Shown here: positions 33,151 to 42,987 of the stretch, piece by piece
Position numbering within the stretch: the first letter of the stretch is position 1
Layout: the number at the start of each line of letters is the position of its first letter
NCBI GenBank assembly: GCA_965249225.1
Contig: CBDFLT010000008.1
Location: 62,001 to 126,000 of the forward strand
Source of the DNA: CBDFLT01 sp965249225
GTDB lineage: Bacteria; Chloroflexota; Dehalococcoidia; Lucifugimonadales; G963668185
Direction: 5' to 3'
Length of the DNA stretch: 64,000 nt
The notes under the pieces: model-generated
Told to the model about the DNA's origin: nothing
What the model saw: only the letters and a program-made list of their open reading frames with translations
The model's database searches: none
Program-made: the position numbers and the translations under genes

Positions 33151-35354
33151 ATGTTACTTAATCTTTCCATCGAGGGCCTAGCGCTCTCTAGCGCGAAGCA
33201 TCCCTGGAGGACGGTAGCTATATGGGTAGTAGTGCTCATCGCCGCAGTGGGCGTGATCGCCACACTCCTCGGGGACGCACTTACCACCGACGACTACTTC
33301 ACCAACAATCCCGAATCCGATCGGGCCGAGGACCTGTTGCACGAGCGCGAGTTCGATTTCGGGCCTGGAGCGTCGGAGATCGTGATCGTCAGGTCCCAGG
33401 ACCTGACCGTGTGGACGACGCCGAATACCGGCAGTTTGTCGAGACCCTATTCACAGACCTGAAGGCCCTGGGGGAGGATGTCACCGAAGGAGGAATCCAC
33501 TATTACCAGGTCGATGATGAGTCTCTGGTCTCCGAGGACAGACGCACGACCATCATTCCCTTCGAGTTCGTACCTGACATAGATCGCGTGCAAACCACGG
33601 TCGCTCAGGCCGATAAAACCGACGAGGGGTTCCAGGTCCTGATCACCGGTGAGGAGTCGTTCGACAAGGACTTCGAGGAGATCGCCCAAGAGGATCTGGG
33701 GGTCGAGTTCCTGATCGGCATCCCCGCGGCTATCATCATCATGGTCGTGGTGTTTGGGGCGCTCCTCGTTACCGGCGTTCCTGTGATGCTCGCCCTGGTG
33801 TCCATCGTCCTGGCGGTGGCCATGTCCGCGCTGGTCGGACAGATATGGCAGTTCTCCTTCTTCGTGACCAACGTGATCGCGATGATTGGTCTGGCGGTCG
33901 GCGTGGACTACTCCCTCTTTATCGTGTCGCGTTACCGGGAGGAGCGGAGTCGTGGACTGGACAAGATGGAGGCGATTTCGGTTGCCGCGCCTACGGCGGG
34001 CCGCGCCGTATTCTTCAGTGGAATGACCGTGGTGGTGGCGCTGGTAGGGATGTTGATCATTCCATATAGCATCTTTCGTAGCGTGGGCGCTGGGGCGATA
34101 TTCGTGACCATTGCGGCCGTACTCGCGTCGCTGACTCTGTTGCCCGCGGTCCTTAGCATAATGGGCGACAAGGTGAACTCGCTCCGCATACCGCTAATCG
34201 GTTTCAAGGCGGGGTCAGGGCGATCGGAGAGCGGTGGTTTTTGGGACCTGGCGGCGCGGGTGGTGATGAAGCGTCCTATTGTGAGCCTCTTGGTGTGCGC
34301 CTCCATTATGATCGCGGCGGCCGTCCCGTACTTTGACATCAACCTCGGGTTCCCCTCGCTTGCCACCTTCCCTGAAGATGCTATATCTAAGCAGGGGTTT
34401 GAGGTACTGGAGGAGGACTTCTCCTTTGGGCTCGTGGAACCGACTCGCATCGTGATCGATGGCCAGGTGGAGGACCAGTCGGTCAGGGGTGCCATCGATA
34501 ATCTTCAGCAGAGGCTTGAGGCCGACGACGCCTTCAGCGGCTCTGATGTCGTCTTTCAGCCAGGGGACAAGCTAGCCGTCATCACTACCAGGATGGACGG
34601 CGACCCCGCGGCCGAGGAGGTCGTAGAGGCCATGCGGCGGCTCCGCGACGACTACATTCCCCAGACCTTCGCGGGCGTGCCGGCAGAGGCCCTGACGCAA
34701 GGAGAGACGGCGGGCAACATCGACTTCTTCAACCTGGCGGACCGCTATCTTCCCATAGTCATCGGGTTCGTCCTGGCGATGAGCTTCGTGCTGCTGACGG
34801 TGGTCTTCCGGTCGCTGGTGGTGCCCATCAAAGCGATAATCATGAACCTGCTGTCGGTGGGAGCTGCCTACGGGTTGATGGTGCTGGTATTCCAGCATGG
34901 CGTTGGGGCCGATCTGCTTGGATTCCAGCAGTCGGACTCCATCGCGGCGTGGGTACCGCTGTTCCTGTTCTCAGTGTTGTTCGGCCTGTCGATGGACTAT
35001 CACGTCTTCATGCTGAGCCGCATCCGGGAGCGCTATGCCCAGACCCAGGACAATACGGAGTCGGTGGCCTACGGACTCCGTTCGACGGGGGGCCTGATTA
35101 CAGGCGCGGCTCTCATCATGATCGCAGTGTTCGGGGGATTCGCAATGGGACAGCTGGTCATGTTCCAGCAGATGGGCTTCGGGCTGGCCGTTGCGGTGTT
35201 CCTGGACGCCACCATCGTTCGCTCGGTACTGGTGCCGGCGAGCATGAAGCTGCTGGGCGATCGCAACTGGTGGTTGCCCTCGGCGCTTGATTGGCTGCCC
35301 GAGATCAAGTTTGAGGGGACCGGGCAACCCATTGTGGAGCCGTCGGACGACTGA
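33151..35354 (+). pseudogene. MMPL/RND-family exporter with a frameshift
   Basis: The gene starts at ATG 33151 and encodes the first helix and the start of the large loop (IVIVRSQDLTV) until position about 33411, where GTGTG replaces the GTG expected from the paralogue (RSADLTVDDAAYEQ). The extra dinucleotide moves the remaining 650 codons into another frame, which is open to 35354 and carries all later MMPL features: GLAVGVDYSLFIVSRYREE and FGLSMDYHVFMLSRIRERY. The original frame stops at 33462. A genuine frameshift would leave a 103-residue stub; a sequencing error or slippage at the GT repeat would restore the roughly 733-residue exporter. Function as for the copy at 21623. Confidence 0.85.
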
Positions 35355-35408
35355 GCCGGCCGGACCATGAGTCGGGAAGTGACCTGCCTGAGCTTGTCGA
35401 AGGACGCC

Positions 35409-36341
35409 TCAGCCGGCGGAGCGCATTACTTCGACCATCTCCTGAACTGAGTCGGCGGACTTCTTTAGAGCGGCCTTCTCCTCCCCGGTCAGGTCGAACT
35501 CGATGACCTCTTCCACGCCGCCGGCGCCCAGCTTGACCGGCACGCCTGCGAACAGGCCGTTCAATCCATATTCACCTTCCAGGAAGGCGGCGCAGGGCAG
35601 GACTTGCTTCTTGTCGAACAGGACCGCCTCAACCATCTGGGTTATGGCCGCGGACGGCGCGTAGAAGGCGCTGCCTGTTTTCAGCAGGCTGATGATCTCA
35701 GCGCCGCCGTCCCGGGTGCGCTGTACCAGCTCACCTAGCCGTTCCTTCGAGAGCAGCCTGGTGATGGGCACGCCGCTAACGGTAGTGCTGCCTACCACGG
35801 GCACCATAGTGTCACCGTGTCCGCCGAGAACGAAGGTTGAGACCGCCTCCACCGAAACGCCCAGCTCCTTGGCCAGGAAAGCGCGAAAACGAGACGTGTC
35901 CAGGATGCCGGCCATGCCCACGACCCGACTCTTGGGGAAGCCGCTGACATCGAAGGCGCGTTGGGCCATGGCGTCCAGAGGGTTGGTGACGATCAGCAGG
36001 ATACAGTCGGGCGATTTCTGAACCGTCTCCTTCACGACCTCTGTCACGATCTTCATGTTGGTGAGTAGCAGGTCATCCCGGCTCATGCCGGGGCGCCGGG
36101 CGACGCCCGAGGTGATGACGACGATGTCTGAGCCCGCCGTTTCATCGTAGCCGTTAGTCCCGACGACGGACGCATCGCTGCCCAGGACAGGGCCCGATTC
36201 CAGCAAATCCAGGGCCTTCCCTTGCGGCAGGCCTTCGATGATGTCCACCAGCGCGATATCGGCGTAGCCCCTGTCGTAGATACGCTGCGCCGTTGTCGCG
36301 CCTACGTTGCCCGCTCCGACGACGGTAACCTTACTGCGCAT
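35409..36341 (-). CDS. mdh: Malate dehydrogenase
   Basis: 310 residues, LDH-like type. Rossmann motif VVGAGNVGATTAQ at residues 6-18, Asp at the end of beta-2 (ALVDIIEG) selecting NAD, the mobile-loop RRPGMSRDDL with the two substrate arginines that favour malate over lactate, TNPLDAM, and the catalytic GGHGDTMVP. It interconverts malate and oxaloacetate. Last gene of the operon pccB - small ORF - pycB - icd - mdh; its start overlaps the icd end by 11 bp. Confidence 0.95.
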   Translation of the reverse strand: MRSKVTVVGAGNVGATTAQRIYDRGYADIALVDIIEGLPQGKALDLLESGPVLGSDASVVGTNGYDETAGSDIVVITSGVARRPGMSRDDLLLTNMKIVTEVVKETVQKSPDCILLIVTNPLDAMAQRAFDVSGFPKSRVVGMAGILDTSRFRAFLAKELGVSVEAVSTFVLGGHGDTMVPVVGSTTVSGVPITRLLSKERLGELVQRTRDGGAEIISLLKTGSAFYAPSAAITQMVEAVLFDKKQVLPCAAFLEGEYGLNGLFAGVPVKLGAGGVEEVIEFDLTGEEKAALKKSADSVQEMVEVMRSAG

Positions 36342-37557
36342 CTCCGCTCATCTCCACTGATCCTACGTAGTCCGCCCAACGCTGTTCGACGGCGGAGTCC
36401 TCCAAAGTCTTCATGAGGTACTCGCCGAACTCTCTGCTGGTGGCCCCGGTGCTACGCCCCGTGACAACGACCTTACGCTCGTACTGCCCGCAGATGTCGA
36501 GGGCCTTGCGGAGCCTGGAGCTCTGGTCGGCGAAGCCGATGTGCTCCAACATCATTGTGGCGGCGCGAATGAGGGAGCTGGCGTCGGCGTACTGTGCCCT
36601 GCCTTCCTCGACCATCCTGGGGGCGCTCCCGTGGATCGCCTCGAACATCCCGTACCGTTTGCCCACGTTAGCGCTTCCGGCCGTGCCGACGCCACCCTGG
36701 ATTTCGGCGGCCTCGTCGGTGAGAATGTCACCGTATAGGTTCGGCAGGACCAGCACCTGGAATTCAGTCCTCCGTTTTACGTCCAGGAGCTTGGCCGTCA
36801 TGATGTCGATGTACCACCCGTCCCATTCTATTTCCGGATAGCGTTGCGACACCATCCGCGCCATCTCGAGGAACTTGCCGTCGGTGGTCTTCACCACATT
36901 GGCCTTGGTCACCACAGTAACCTTGGTCTTGCCCAACCGCTCGGCATAGGCGAAGGCGGCGTCGATTATACGCTCGGACCCTGGGGCGGTTATGACTCTG
37001 AAGTCGATGGCAAGGTCGGGTGTGACCTCTATCCCCTGGCTGCCCAGCGCGTAGAGGTCCTCCGTATTTTCTCGGAAAAAAGTCCAGTCGATGCCGTCCT
37101 GAGGGATGCGTATGGGACGGACGTTAGCGAAAAGATCTAACTCTTTTCTGAGGACCACGTTGGCGCTTTCCAGGTTGGGCCAGTTGTCCCCGAGCTCAGG
37201 CGTGTGGGTTGGACCCTTTAGCAGAACGTGACACTTCTTGATCTCGGCCATCACATCTTCGGGGACCGACTGCCTTTTGGCGGCCCGGTTTTCGATCGTG
37301 AGCCCCTCGATTACCCTGAATTCCACCTCTCCGCTTGCGAGATAGTCGCGGAGCAGGTACTCCAAGATGGTTTGGGTCTCATGGCTGATGGTAGGCCCGA
37401 TCCCGTCTCCACCGATGACTCCTATGACGATGGGTTTGATAGCGGCGTAGTCCATCCAGCCGCCTTCCCGCTTCAGGCGCTCGACTCGCTGGAGCTCTTG
37501 TTCCAGGATGGTCGCAAAGTGTTGGGTGGCGGCCTTTATTGGTGTCGAACTGGCCAT
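36331..37557 (-). CDS. icd: Isocitrate/isopropylmalate family dehydrogenase, probably isocitrate dehydrogenase
   Basis: The chosen ATG (37557) follows AGAGGAAAAAGAG and gives 408 residues beginning MASSTPIKAA. A GTG at 37590 overlapping the pycB stop by 4 bp is the alternative and would add 11 residues. The beta-decarboxylating fold is clear: IGGDGIGPTIS, FFRENTEDLYALGSQGI (substrate loop), TVVTKANVVKTTDG with the catalytic Lys, the metal-binding NLYGDILTDEAAE, and the nucleotide site EAIHGSAPRM. The HGSAP loop without the basic NADP residues suggests NAD. It converts isocitrate to 2-oxoglutarate; the location beside mdh supports the TCA role over isopropylmalate. Confidence 0.88.
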   Translation of the reverse strand: MASSTPIKAATQHFATILEQELQRVERLKREGGWMDYAAIKPIVIGVIGGDGIGPTISHETQTILEYLLRDYLASGEVEFRVIEGLTIENRAAKRQSVPEDVMAEIKKCHVLLKGPTHTPELGDNWPNLESANVVLRKELDLFANVRPIRIPQDGIDWTFFRENTEDLYALGSQGIEVTPDLAIDFRVITAPGSERIIDAAFAYAERLGKTKVTVVTKANVVKTTDGKFLEMARMVSQRYPEIEWDGWYIDIMTAKLLDVKRRTEFQVLVLPNLYGDILTDEAAEIQGGVGTAGSANVGKRYGMFEAIHGSAPRMVEEGRAQYADASSLIRAATMMLEHIGFADQSSRLRKALDICGQYERKVVVTGRSTGATSREFGEYLMKTLEDSAVEQRWADYVGSVEMSGDAQ

Positions 37558-37586
37558 TGTGCTCTTTTTCCTCTGGACCGCGGCTT

Positions 37587-39479
37587 TCACTCTGCGATTA
37601 TGACCAGTATGTCGTCTTTGACAACCGTTGACCCGGGAGTGGTCGCCAGCGCCCTGATCGTACCTGTCGTGGGGGACGGCAGGGAGTTCTCCATCTTCAT
37701 AGCCTCCAGCACCACCGCCGGATCGCCTTTGTTCACGTGCTGGCCGATCCCCACAAGATATCGCACCACGATGCCGGGCACTGGCGCGACTAGGGTAACT
37801 TCTCCAGGCCCAACCATGTGGGAAGATGCCTTAGCAGTTGGAGGGGCATCGGGTTCGGACGCCGTGTCTGCCGGTGCAGGCGACAGTGAGGAGGCAGACA
37901 CGGCCGGCCCCTGAACAGGGTCAACCTCCACCTGAACGTATTGGCCGCCGACATAGACGTTGAACGTCCGAGTCCGGGGGCTTTTGGGTGGGGCGTGAGG
38001 TGTCCTGACCTTGACCTCATCTTCCTGCCTCACCTGCTCTAGGGTCTTGGGCTTCATCTCATCGGGTACAGGTTCCAGTCCATACTTCATCCGCAGGAAC
38101 CGAAGGCCGGTGGTCGGATACAGGGCGTAGGTTAGGACATCCTCGATGTCCGTAGAAAGATCCTTGACATCGTCTCTAGCCTTGTCTAGCTCAGGCTCTA
38201 GGTGGTCTGCAGGATGCGTGGTATTGGGGGACTGGCCCCGCTCGTCGTCTTTAAGGATCTGCCGGGCGATTTCGGTGTCAATGCGTGCCGGGGGCCGGCC
38301 ATACAGGCCGTAAACGTAGTCCTTAAGCTGACTGGAGACCATATGGTACCTACCCATCAACACGTTGCTCACCGCCTGGGTGCCCACCATCTGACTCATG
38401 GGCGTTACCAGCGGAGGATACCCCATCTCTTTCCTCACTCGAGGGATCTCCTCCAACACTTCGTCCAGCCGGTCGAGAGCGTCTGCCTCACGGAGCTGAG
38501 AGATGAGGTTGCTGGCCATTCCGCCGGGGATCTGGTGGCTAAGGACCCTGGTGTCGATTACGGCCGCCCGTGGGCTCTGCATGTGGTCTCGGTACTTGGG
38601 CAATATAGACTCCAGGTAGTCGCCCATCTCGAGCAGCTTGTCGAGGTCGAGCCCGCTGTCTCTGGGTTTGCCCCGAAGCGAAGCCACCAAGGGCTCGATA
38701 GCGGGCTGTGCTGTACGGAGCGCCAGGGGCGCGAGGCAGGTGTCAACCACGTCGGCCCCGGCCTCGATGGCTTTCAGGTAACTCATGGACGCCATCCCGC
38801 TGGTGTAGTGGGCGTGAAACTGTAACGGAATGTGGAGGAGTCGCTTTAGCGTGGAGACCAGTTCGTGGGCGTCATACGGGGCCATCAGGCCTCCCATGTC
38901 CTTCAGACAGATGCTGTCGGCGCCCATCTCCTGGAACAGCTCGGCTTTCTGCGAAAAGTAGTCCAGGTTGTAGATGGGCCCTCCCAGCCGTCCCTCCTCC
39001 GTAATCGAATAGCAGATGGCCAGTTGGAGGTGTTTACCGGACTTTTTGACCGCTTTTACCGCCGCCTCCAGGTTCCACTCATCGTTAAGGCCGTCGAACA
39101 CTCGGAAGATGTCGATGCCGACCTCGGCCGAGCGCTGGACAAACGCTTCCACAACATCGTTGGGGTATGGCCGGTAGCCCACCAAAGATTGGCCCCTGAG
39201 GAGCATCGTCAAAGGCGTGTTGGGCATTAGCTTTTTGAGGATCCGCAGCCGTTCCCAGGGGTCTTCGGCGAGAAAGCGGGTGGCCGAGTCGAACGTGGCG
39301 CCGCCCCATACCTCCATGGAGTAGAAGCCGACCGAGTCCATGTCCTCGGCTATCGGAACCATGTCCTCGGTGCGTAGGCGGGTCGCAATCAGACTCTGAT
39401 GGCCGTCCCTGAAGGTTGTGTCGGTGATTTTGATAGCTGTTTCTGCCAATACCTGTCTCTCACTCGGTCCAGGAGGCAT
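37587..39479 (-). CDS. pycB: Carboxyltransferase plus biotin carrier (PycB / transcarboxylase 5S type)
   Basis: 630 residues: a TIM-barrel carboxyltransferase domain (DTTFRDGHQSLIATR near residue 20, then the metal-site FHAHYTSGMA and the lysine region ICLKDMGGL), a conserved carboxylase domain, a Pro/Ala-rich linker, and a C-terminal biotinyl domain with the biotin lysine in LEAMKMENS about 35 residues from the end. It transfers carboxyl between biotin and pyruvate/oxaloacetate. No biotin carboxylase gene is adjacent; a PccB-type carboxyltransferase is. This fits either subunit B of pyruvate carboxylase or the pyruvate side of a transcarboxylase. Confidence 0.9.
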   Translation of the reverse strand: MPPGPSERQVLAETAIKITDTTFRDGHQSLIATRLRTEDMVPIAEDMDSVGFYSMEVWGGATFDSATRFLAEDPWERLRILKKLMPNTPLTMLLRGQSLVGYRPYPNDVVEAFVQRSAEVGIDIFRVFDGLNDEWNLEAAVKAVKKSGKHLQLAICYSITEEGRLGGPIYNLDYFSQKAELFQEMGADSICLKDMGGLMAPYDAHELVSTLKRLLHIPLQFHAHYTSGMASMSYLKAIEAGADVVDTCLAPLALRTAQPAIEPLVASLRGKPRDSGLDLDKLLEMGDYLESILPKYRDHMQSPRAAVIDTRVLSHQIPGGMASNLISQLREADALDRLDEVLEEIPRVRKEMGYPPLVTPMSQMVGTQAVSNVLMGRYHMVSSQLKDYVYGLYGRPPARIDTEIARQILKDDERGQSPNTTHPADHLEPELDKARDDVKDLSTDIEDVLTYALYPTTGLRFLRMKYGLEPVPDEMKPKTLEQVRQEDEVKVRTPHAPPKSPRTRTFNVYVGGQYVQVEVDPVQGPAVSASSLSPAPADTASEPDAPPTAKASSHMVGPGEVTLVAPVPGIVVRYLVGIGQHVNKGDPAVVLEAMKMENSLPSPTTGTIRALATTPGSTVVKDDILVIIAE

Positions 39480-39533
39480 AAGTCCGGTGCGGGGGGCGGG
39501 CCTGTTTCCAGGCCCTTTGGGACTTCGCGTCCG

Positions 39534-39734
39534 CTACTTCCAGTACCTATCGAGCCAGGAGCTACGTCGCCGGAGACCGACATCCATAGGGGCCTGCCAG
39601 GTAGCCCCTTTTCGTGTCCCGGTGCTCCGTTTAGAACGGCGCCGTAAGGCCTGGTCCTCTTCGTCTAAGTAGACCTGAACGGCGGCGATAGCGGCTGCCA
39701 GTGTCTCGGGCCGCACGGTGTCGCCCAGGCTCAA
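39534..39734 (-). CDS. Small ORF coupled to pccB, epsilon-like
   Basis: 66 codons starting at a TTG that overlaps the pccB stop by 4 bp (TTGA), a strong sign of translational coupling. The product has a short helix (LAAAIAAVQVYLDEEDQALR), a basic linker and a tail SSWLDRYWK with a conserved-looking Trp. Small proteins of this shape accompany acyl-CoA carboxylase beta subunits in several phyla (epsilon-type subunits), so a structural role in the carboxylase is likely; this assignment is inference from position and composition. Confidence 0.55.
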   Translation of the reverse strand: MSLGDTVRPETLAAAIAAVQVYLDEEDQALRRRSKRSTGTRKGATWQAPMDVGLRRRSSWLDRYWK

Positions 39735-41293
39735 AGAGGGATGCTCCCGTGCTTCTTGGGCGGTAGGGTCTCTCGCTTGTTGGATAGCATCGCCAGCGCT
39801 TTGATAATCTTGGGCCTGGTCTCAGATGGCTCTATAACGTCGTCGATCATTCCCCGGCTGGCCGCGACATACGGATTCATAAACTTGTCCTCATAGTCTT
39901 TGATCAGGCTGGCGCGAGTTTCCTCTGGCTTGTCGGAGGCCTTGATCTCTCTCCTTTGAATTACATTCACGGCCCCCTCGGCGCCCATCACCGCAATCTC
40001 ACCGGTAGGCCAGGCGTAGTTTATGTCTCCTCTCAGGCCTTTGCTGCTCATCACGATGTAGGCGCCGCCGTACGCCTTTCGGACCACCACGCTAATCTTG
40101 GGCACCGTTGCCTCGGCGTAGGCGTAGATGAGCTTGGCCCCGTGTCTGATAATCCCACCGAGCTCCTGTGAGACGCCCGGCATGAAACCAGGTACGTCCA
40201 CAAAAGTGACCAGCGGTATGTTGAATGCGTCGCAGAACCGGACGAATCTGGCCGCCTTGCACGAGGCGTTGATGTCCAGTACGCCGGCCAGGTGCTCTGG
40301 CTGCTGCGCCACGACCCCCACCGACTGACCGTCCATCCTGGCGAAACCCACGATGACGTTTCGCGCGTAGGCCTCTTGAACCTGCATGAAGTCACCGTCA
40401 TCCACCACTCGCGTCAGGAGGTCCAGCATGTCATAGGCCTTGTTGGAGTGGTCGGGCACTATATGGTTGAGGGCCTCATCGGCCCTCGTGGGATCGTCGC
40501 TGGACTGCTGGGTCAGTGTATCCCCCGAGTTGTTTTGTGGGATGAAGCTCAGGAGCCTTCGGACCTCTTGGAGGCACTCCTCCTCCGAGGAGGGAGCGAA
40601 GTGGGCGACGCCGCTCTGGGATGTATGAGGGACCGCGCCTCCAAGCTCCTCGTGGGTCACATCCTCAGCAGTTACGGCCCTGATGACCTCGGGGCCGGTT
40701 ATGTACATCTGTCCCTGTCCCCTGACCATGAAGACGAAGTCGGTTAGAGCGGGTGAGTAAGTGGCTCCGCCCGCGGCGGGGCCCAGGATTACCGATATCT
40801 GCGGTATGACGCCCGAAGCCAGGGTGTTGCGTAGGAAGATGGACGCATATCCTGACAGGCTGTCGATCCCCTCTTGGATCCGTGCTCCTCCAGAGTCGAT
40901 GAGCCCCACCATTGGGGCGCCGCTATTAAGCGCGAGGTCCATGGCCTTGCAGATCTTCTGGCCTACCACCTCCGACAGTGATCCTCCCAATACGGTGAAG
41001 TCCTGTGAATAAACGAAAGTGGGGCGACCGTTTACGTCACCGTAGCCCGTCACGACGGCGTCGCCCGGATACTTCTGCTCGGCCAACCCGAACTCGGTGG
41101 CCCGGTGCTGTATGAAAGGATCAAGCTCTTGGAAGGTCCCTTCGTCCAGCAGCAGCGCGATGCGCTCCCTGGCGGTGAGCTTTCCCTTGCTGTGCTGCGC
41201 CTCGATCCGCTTGGTGCCACCACCCTGACGGCCCTGTTCGCGGCGTTCGCGTAGCTGTTCCAGTTTCTCGTCTACGGTTCTTCGAGTCACCAT
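39731..41293 (-). CDS. pccB: Acyl-CoA carboxyltransferase beta subunit (PccB / 12S type)
   Basis: 520 residues, full length. Two crotonase-like halves: the N-half with GGTKRIEAQHSKGKLTARER, MVGLIDSGGARIQEG and GPAAGGATYSPAL (oxyanion glycines), the C-half with VVAQQPEHLAGVLDI, FVDVPGFMPGVSQELGG and RKAYGGAYIVM. It carries carboxyl between biotin and propionyl- or acetyl-CoA. First gene of the operon running to mdh. It diverges from folP. With PycB carrying its own biotin domain, the pair matches the 12S and 5S+1.3S components of methylmalonyl-CoA:pyruvate transcarboxylase. Confidence 0.92.
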   Translation of the reverse strand: MVTRRTVDEKLEQLRERREQGRQGGGTKRIEAQHSKGKLTARERIALLLDEGTFQELDPFIQHRATEFGLAEQKYPGDAVVTGYGDVNGRPTFVYSQDFTVLGGSLSEVVGQKICKAMDLALNSGAPMVGLIDSGGARIQEGIDSLSGYASIFLRNTLASGVIPQISVILGPAAGGATYSPALTDFVFMVRGQGQMYITGPEVIRAVTAEDVTHEELGGAVPHTSQSGVAHFAPSSEEECLQEVRRLLSFIPQNNSGDTLTQQSSDDPTRADEALNHIVPDHSNKAYDMLDLLTRVVDDGDFMQVQEAYARNVIVGFARMDGQSVGVVAQQPEHLAGVLDINASCKAARFVRFCDAFNIPLVTFVDVPGFMPGVSQELGGIIRHGAKLIYAYAEATVPKISVVVRKAYGGAYIVMSSKGLRGDINYAWPTGEIAVMGAEGAVNVIQRREIKASDKPEETRASLIKDYEDKFMNPYVAASRGMIDDVIEPSETRPKIIKALAMLSNKRETLPPKKHGSIPL

Positions 41294-41430
41294 GTTTGAA
41301 CTTGTCTTTAACTCGTGGAATAATCGAATCCAAAGGTATCAGATCGGCGGGACGCCCGCAAGGAGCGCGCCGCCGGAGGGCTTCCTCTAGAGAGTACAAC
41401 ACTCTCCCGAGGGGCAGATAAAGGCGACGG

Positions 41431-42300
41431 ATGGGGTTTGCAAAGGCGAGTCGCGGCGAAACGATATTGGCCGGGAGGCCGTTCCGCTGGGGCCTTCGGA
41501 CGTACGTCATGGGTGTGATCAACGTCACACCCGACTCCTTCTCGGGCGATGGCCTGGCTGAAGACGTTGACGCTGCCGTACAGAGGGCGCTTCAATTCCA
41601 GGAGTGGGGCGCCGACATTATCGACGTGGGCGGCGAGTCAACGCGGCCATCGTCGCGTTACGCCGGGTCTAAGCTGATCTCCAGAGAGGAGGAGCTTTCG
41701 CGGGTGATTCCCTTGATCGAGGCCATGGCGACCCGTCTAACGACCCCAATCAGCATCGACACATATAAGGCCCGTGTGGCGGATGAGGCGCTGTCCGCCG
41801 GTGCCTCCATGATAAACGACGTGTGGGGCCTTCAGCGCGATCCCGACATGGCCGCGGTCGCATCTCAACGGGCGGTACCGGTGGTTATCACGCACAACAA
41901 GGAGGCGGGCGGCTATGGCCCAGACGTGGTCGCCGACGTCATTGATGACCTGAGGCGGGCCATGGACTGTGCGCTACGAGCGGAGATATCGTCAGAGAAT
42001 ATCATCGTGGACCCTGGAATCGGGTTCGGCGGCAAGACGCCCGAGCATAACCTGGATATCATACGCAGGCTCGACGAGTTCCAGGTGCTGGAGAGGCCCA
42101 TACTTATCGGGACGTCGCGCAAGTCCACCATTGGATACGTGCTAGACCTTCCCGCAGACCAGCGCATGGAAGGCACGGCGGCCACCGTGGCCCTGTCCAT
42201 CGCTGGAGGAGCTGATATCGTGCGGGTGCATGACGTGAAGGAGATGACGCGGGTCGCGCGTATGAGCGACGCGATCATTCGCGGCTGGAGCCGGGGCTGA
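41431..42300 (+). CDS. folP: Dihydropteroate synthase
   Basis: 289 residues, TIM barrel. Family signatures: VMGVINVTPDSFSGDG, IIDVGGESTRPSS, PISIDTYKARVA, INDVWGLQRDP and the pterin/phosphate site IGTSRKSTIG. It condenses p-aminobenzoate with the pterin pyrophosphate in folate synthesis. The start is the ATG at 41431; the first 17 residues are a short lead before the barrel. The stop shares its last base with the folK start (TGATG), giving tight coupling. Confidence 0.94.
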   Translation: MGFAKASRGETILAGRPFRWGLRTYVMGVINVTPDSFSGDGLAEDVDAAVQRALQFQEWGADIIDVGGESTRPSSRYAGSKLISREEELSRVIPLIEAMATRLTTPISIDTYKARVADEALSAGASMINDVWGLQRDPDMAAVASQRAVPVVITHNKEAGGYGPDVVADVIDDLRRAMDCALRAEISSENIIVDPGIGFGGKTPEHNLDIIRRLDEFQVLERPILIGTSRKSTIGYVLDLPADQRMEGTAATVALSIAGGADIVRVHDVKEMTRVARMSDAIIRGWSRG

Positions 42301-42785
42301 TGCTCTACGAGGCTTATCTAGGCCTGGGGTCCAATCTCGGAGACCGCCGGTTCAACATTCTTAGCGCGTTGGAGCATCTGAGCCGCGTGTGCACGGTCGC
42401 GAACACGTCCACGATATACGAGACCGATCCCCAGGGTTTTGCGGCCCAGCCGCCGTTCCTCAACGCGGTATGCCGTGTCTGGACACGCCTGGACCCGTTT
42501 CAGCTGATGGCGCAGGTCGAGGAGGTTGAAGCAGTTGGTGGTCCCCATCGCCCCTTCATCAACGCGCCCAGATACCGGGACATAGACATCCTGACCCACG
42601 GGAGGACTGTTCTGGAAGCGCCGCACATTACCATCCCTCACCCCAGGATGGCGGAGCGGGCCTTTGTCCTCGTGCCCCTGGCCGAGATCGCCCCCGAGTT
42701 TGTGCACCCCGCCACTAAGGAGTCGGTGCGCTCGCTGATCCAGCGCCTTCCAACTCCTCTGGGCGTCAGGCCATGGACCCCGTAG
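42300..42785 (+). CDS. folK: HPPK, 6-hydroxymethyl-7,8-dihydropterin pyrophosphokinase
   Basis: 161 residues. LGLGSNLGDRRFNI is the N-terminal signature, YETDPQGFAAQPPFLNAVCRV the substrate strand, and PRYRDIDILTHG the metal-binding Asp pair; IPHPRMAERAFVLVPLAEI completes the family. It makes the pyrophosphorylated pterin used by FolP. The order folP-folK with a one-base overlap suggests equal production. The gene is convergent with the Trm112 gene 19 bp away. Confidence 0.94.
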   Translation: MLYEAYLGLGSNLGDRRFNILSALEHLSRVCTVANTSTIYETDPQGFAAQPPFLNAVCRVWTRLDPFQLMAQVEEVEAVGGPHRPFINAPRYRDIDILTHGRTVLEAPHITIPHPRMAERAFVLVPLAEIAPEFVHPATKESVRSLIQRLPTPLGVRPWTP

Positions 42786-42804
42786 GTCGTCTTTTGGGCG
42801 CCGC

Positions 42805-42987
42805 CTACTCCCGGCTTGAGGGCGGCAGCAGGTTTGGGATCGAGTCCTCGATGGGGTAGGTCTCGTCGCAGGCCTCGCACCTGAGACTACCCTCTACGAT
42901 CTCGTCGCCCTCTTCCTTTGTGACGGTGAGGGCCAGCGTGCCCTTACACATCGGACACGCCAGTATGTCCATCAGGTCTTGTTTCAT
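42805..42987 (-). CDS. Trm112 family protein
   Basis: 60 residues with four cysteines in two pairs (Cys11/Cys14 in LACPMCKG, Cys37/Cys40 in RCEACDE) forming a small zinc ribbon, and the conserved ending YPIEDSIPNLLP. Eukaryal and archaeal relatives activate methyltransferases; in bacteria the family (YcaR-like) often sits near cell-envelope or nucleotide genes. No partner is evident here. Confidence 0.88.
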   Translation of the reverse strand: MKQDLMDILACPMCKGTLALTVTKEEGDEIVEGSLRCEACDETYPIEDSIPNLLPPSSRE

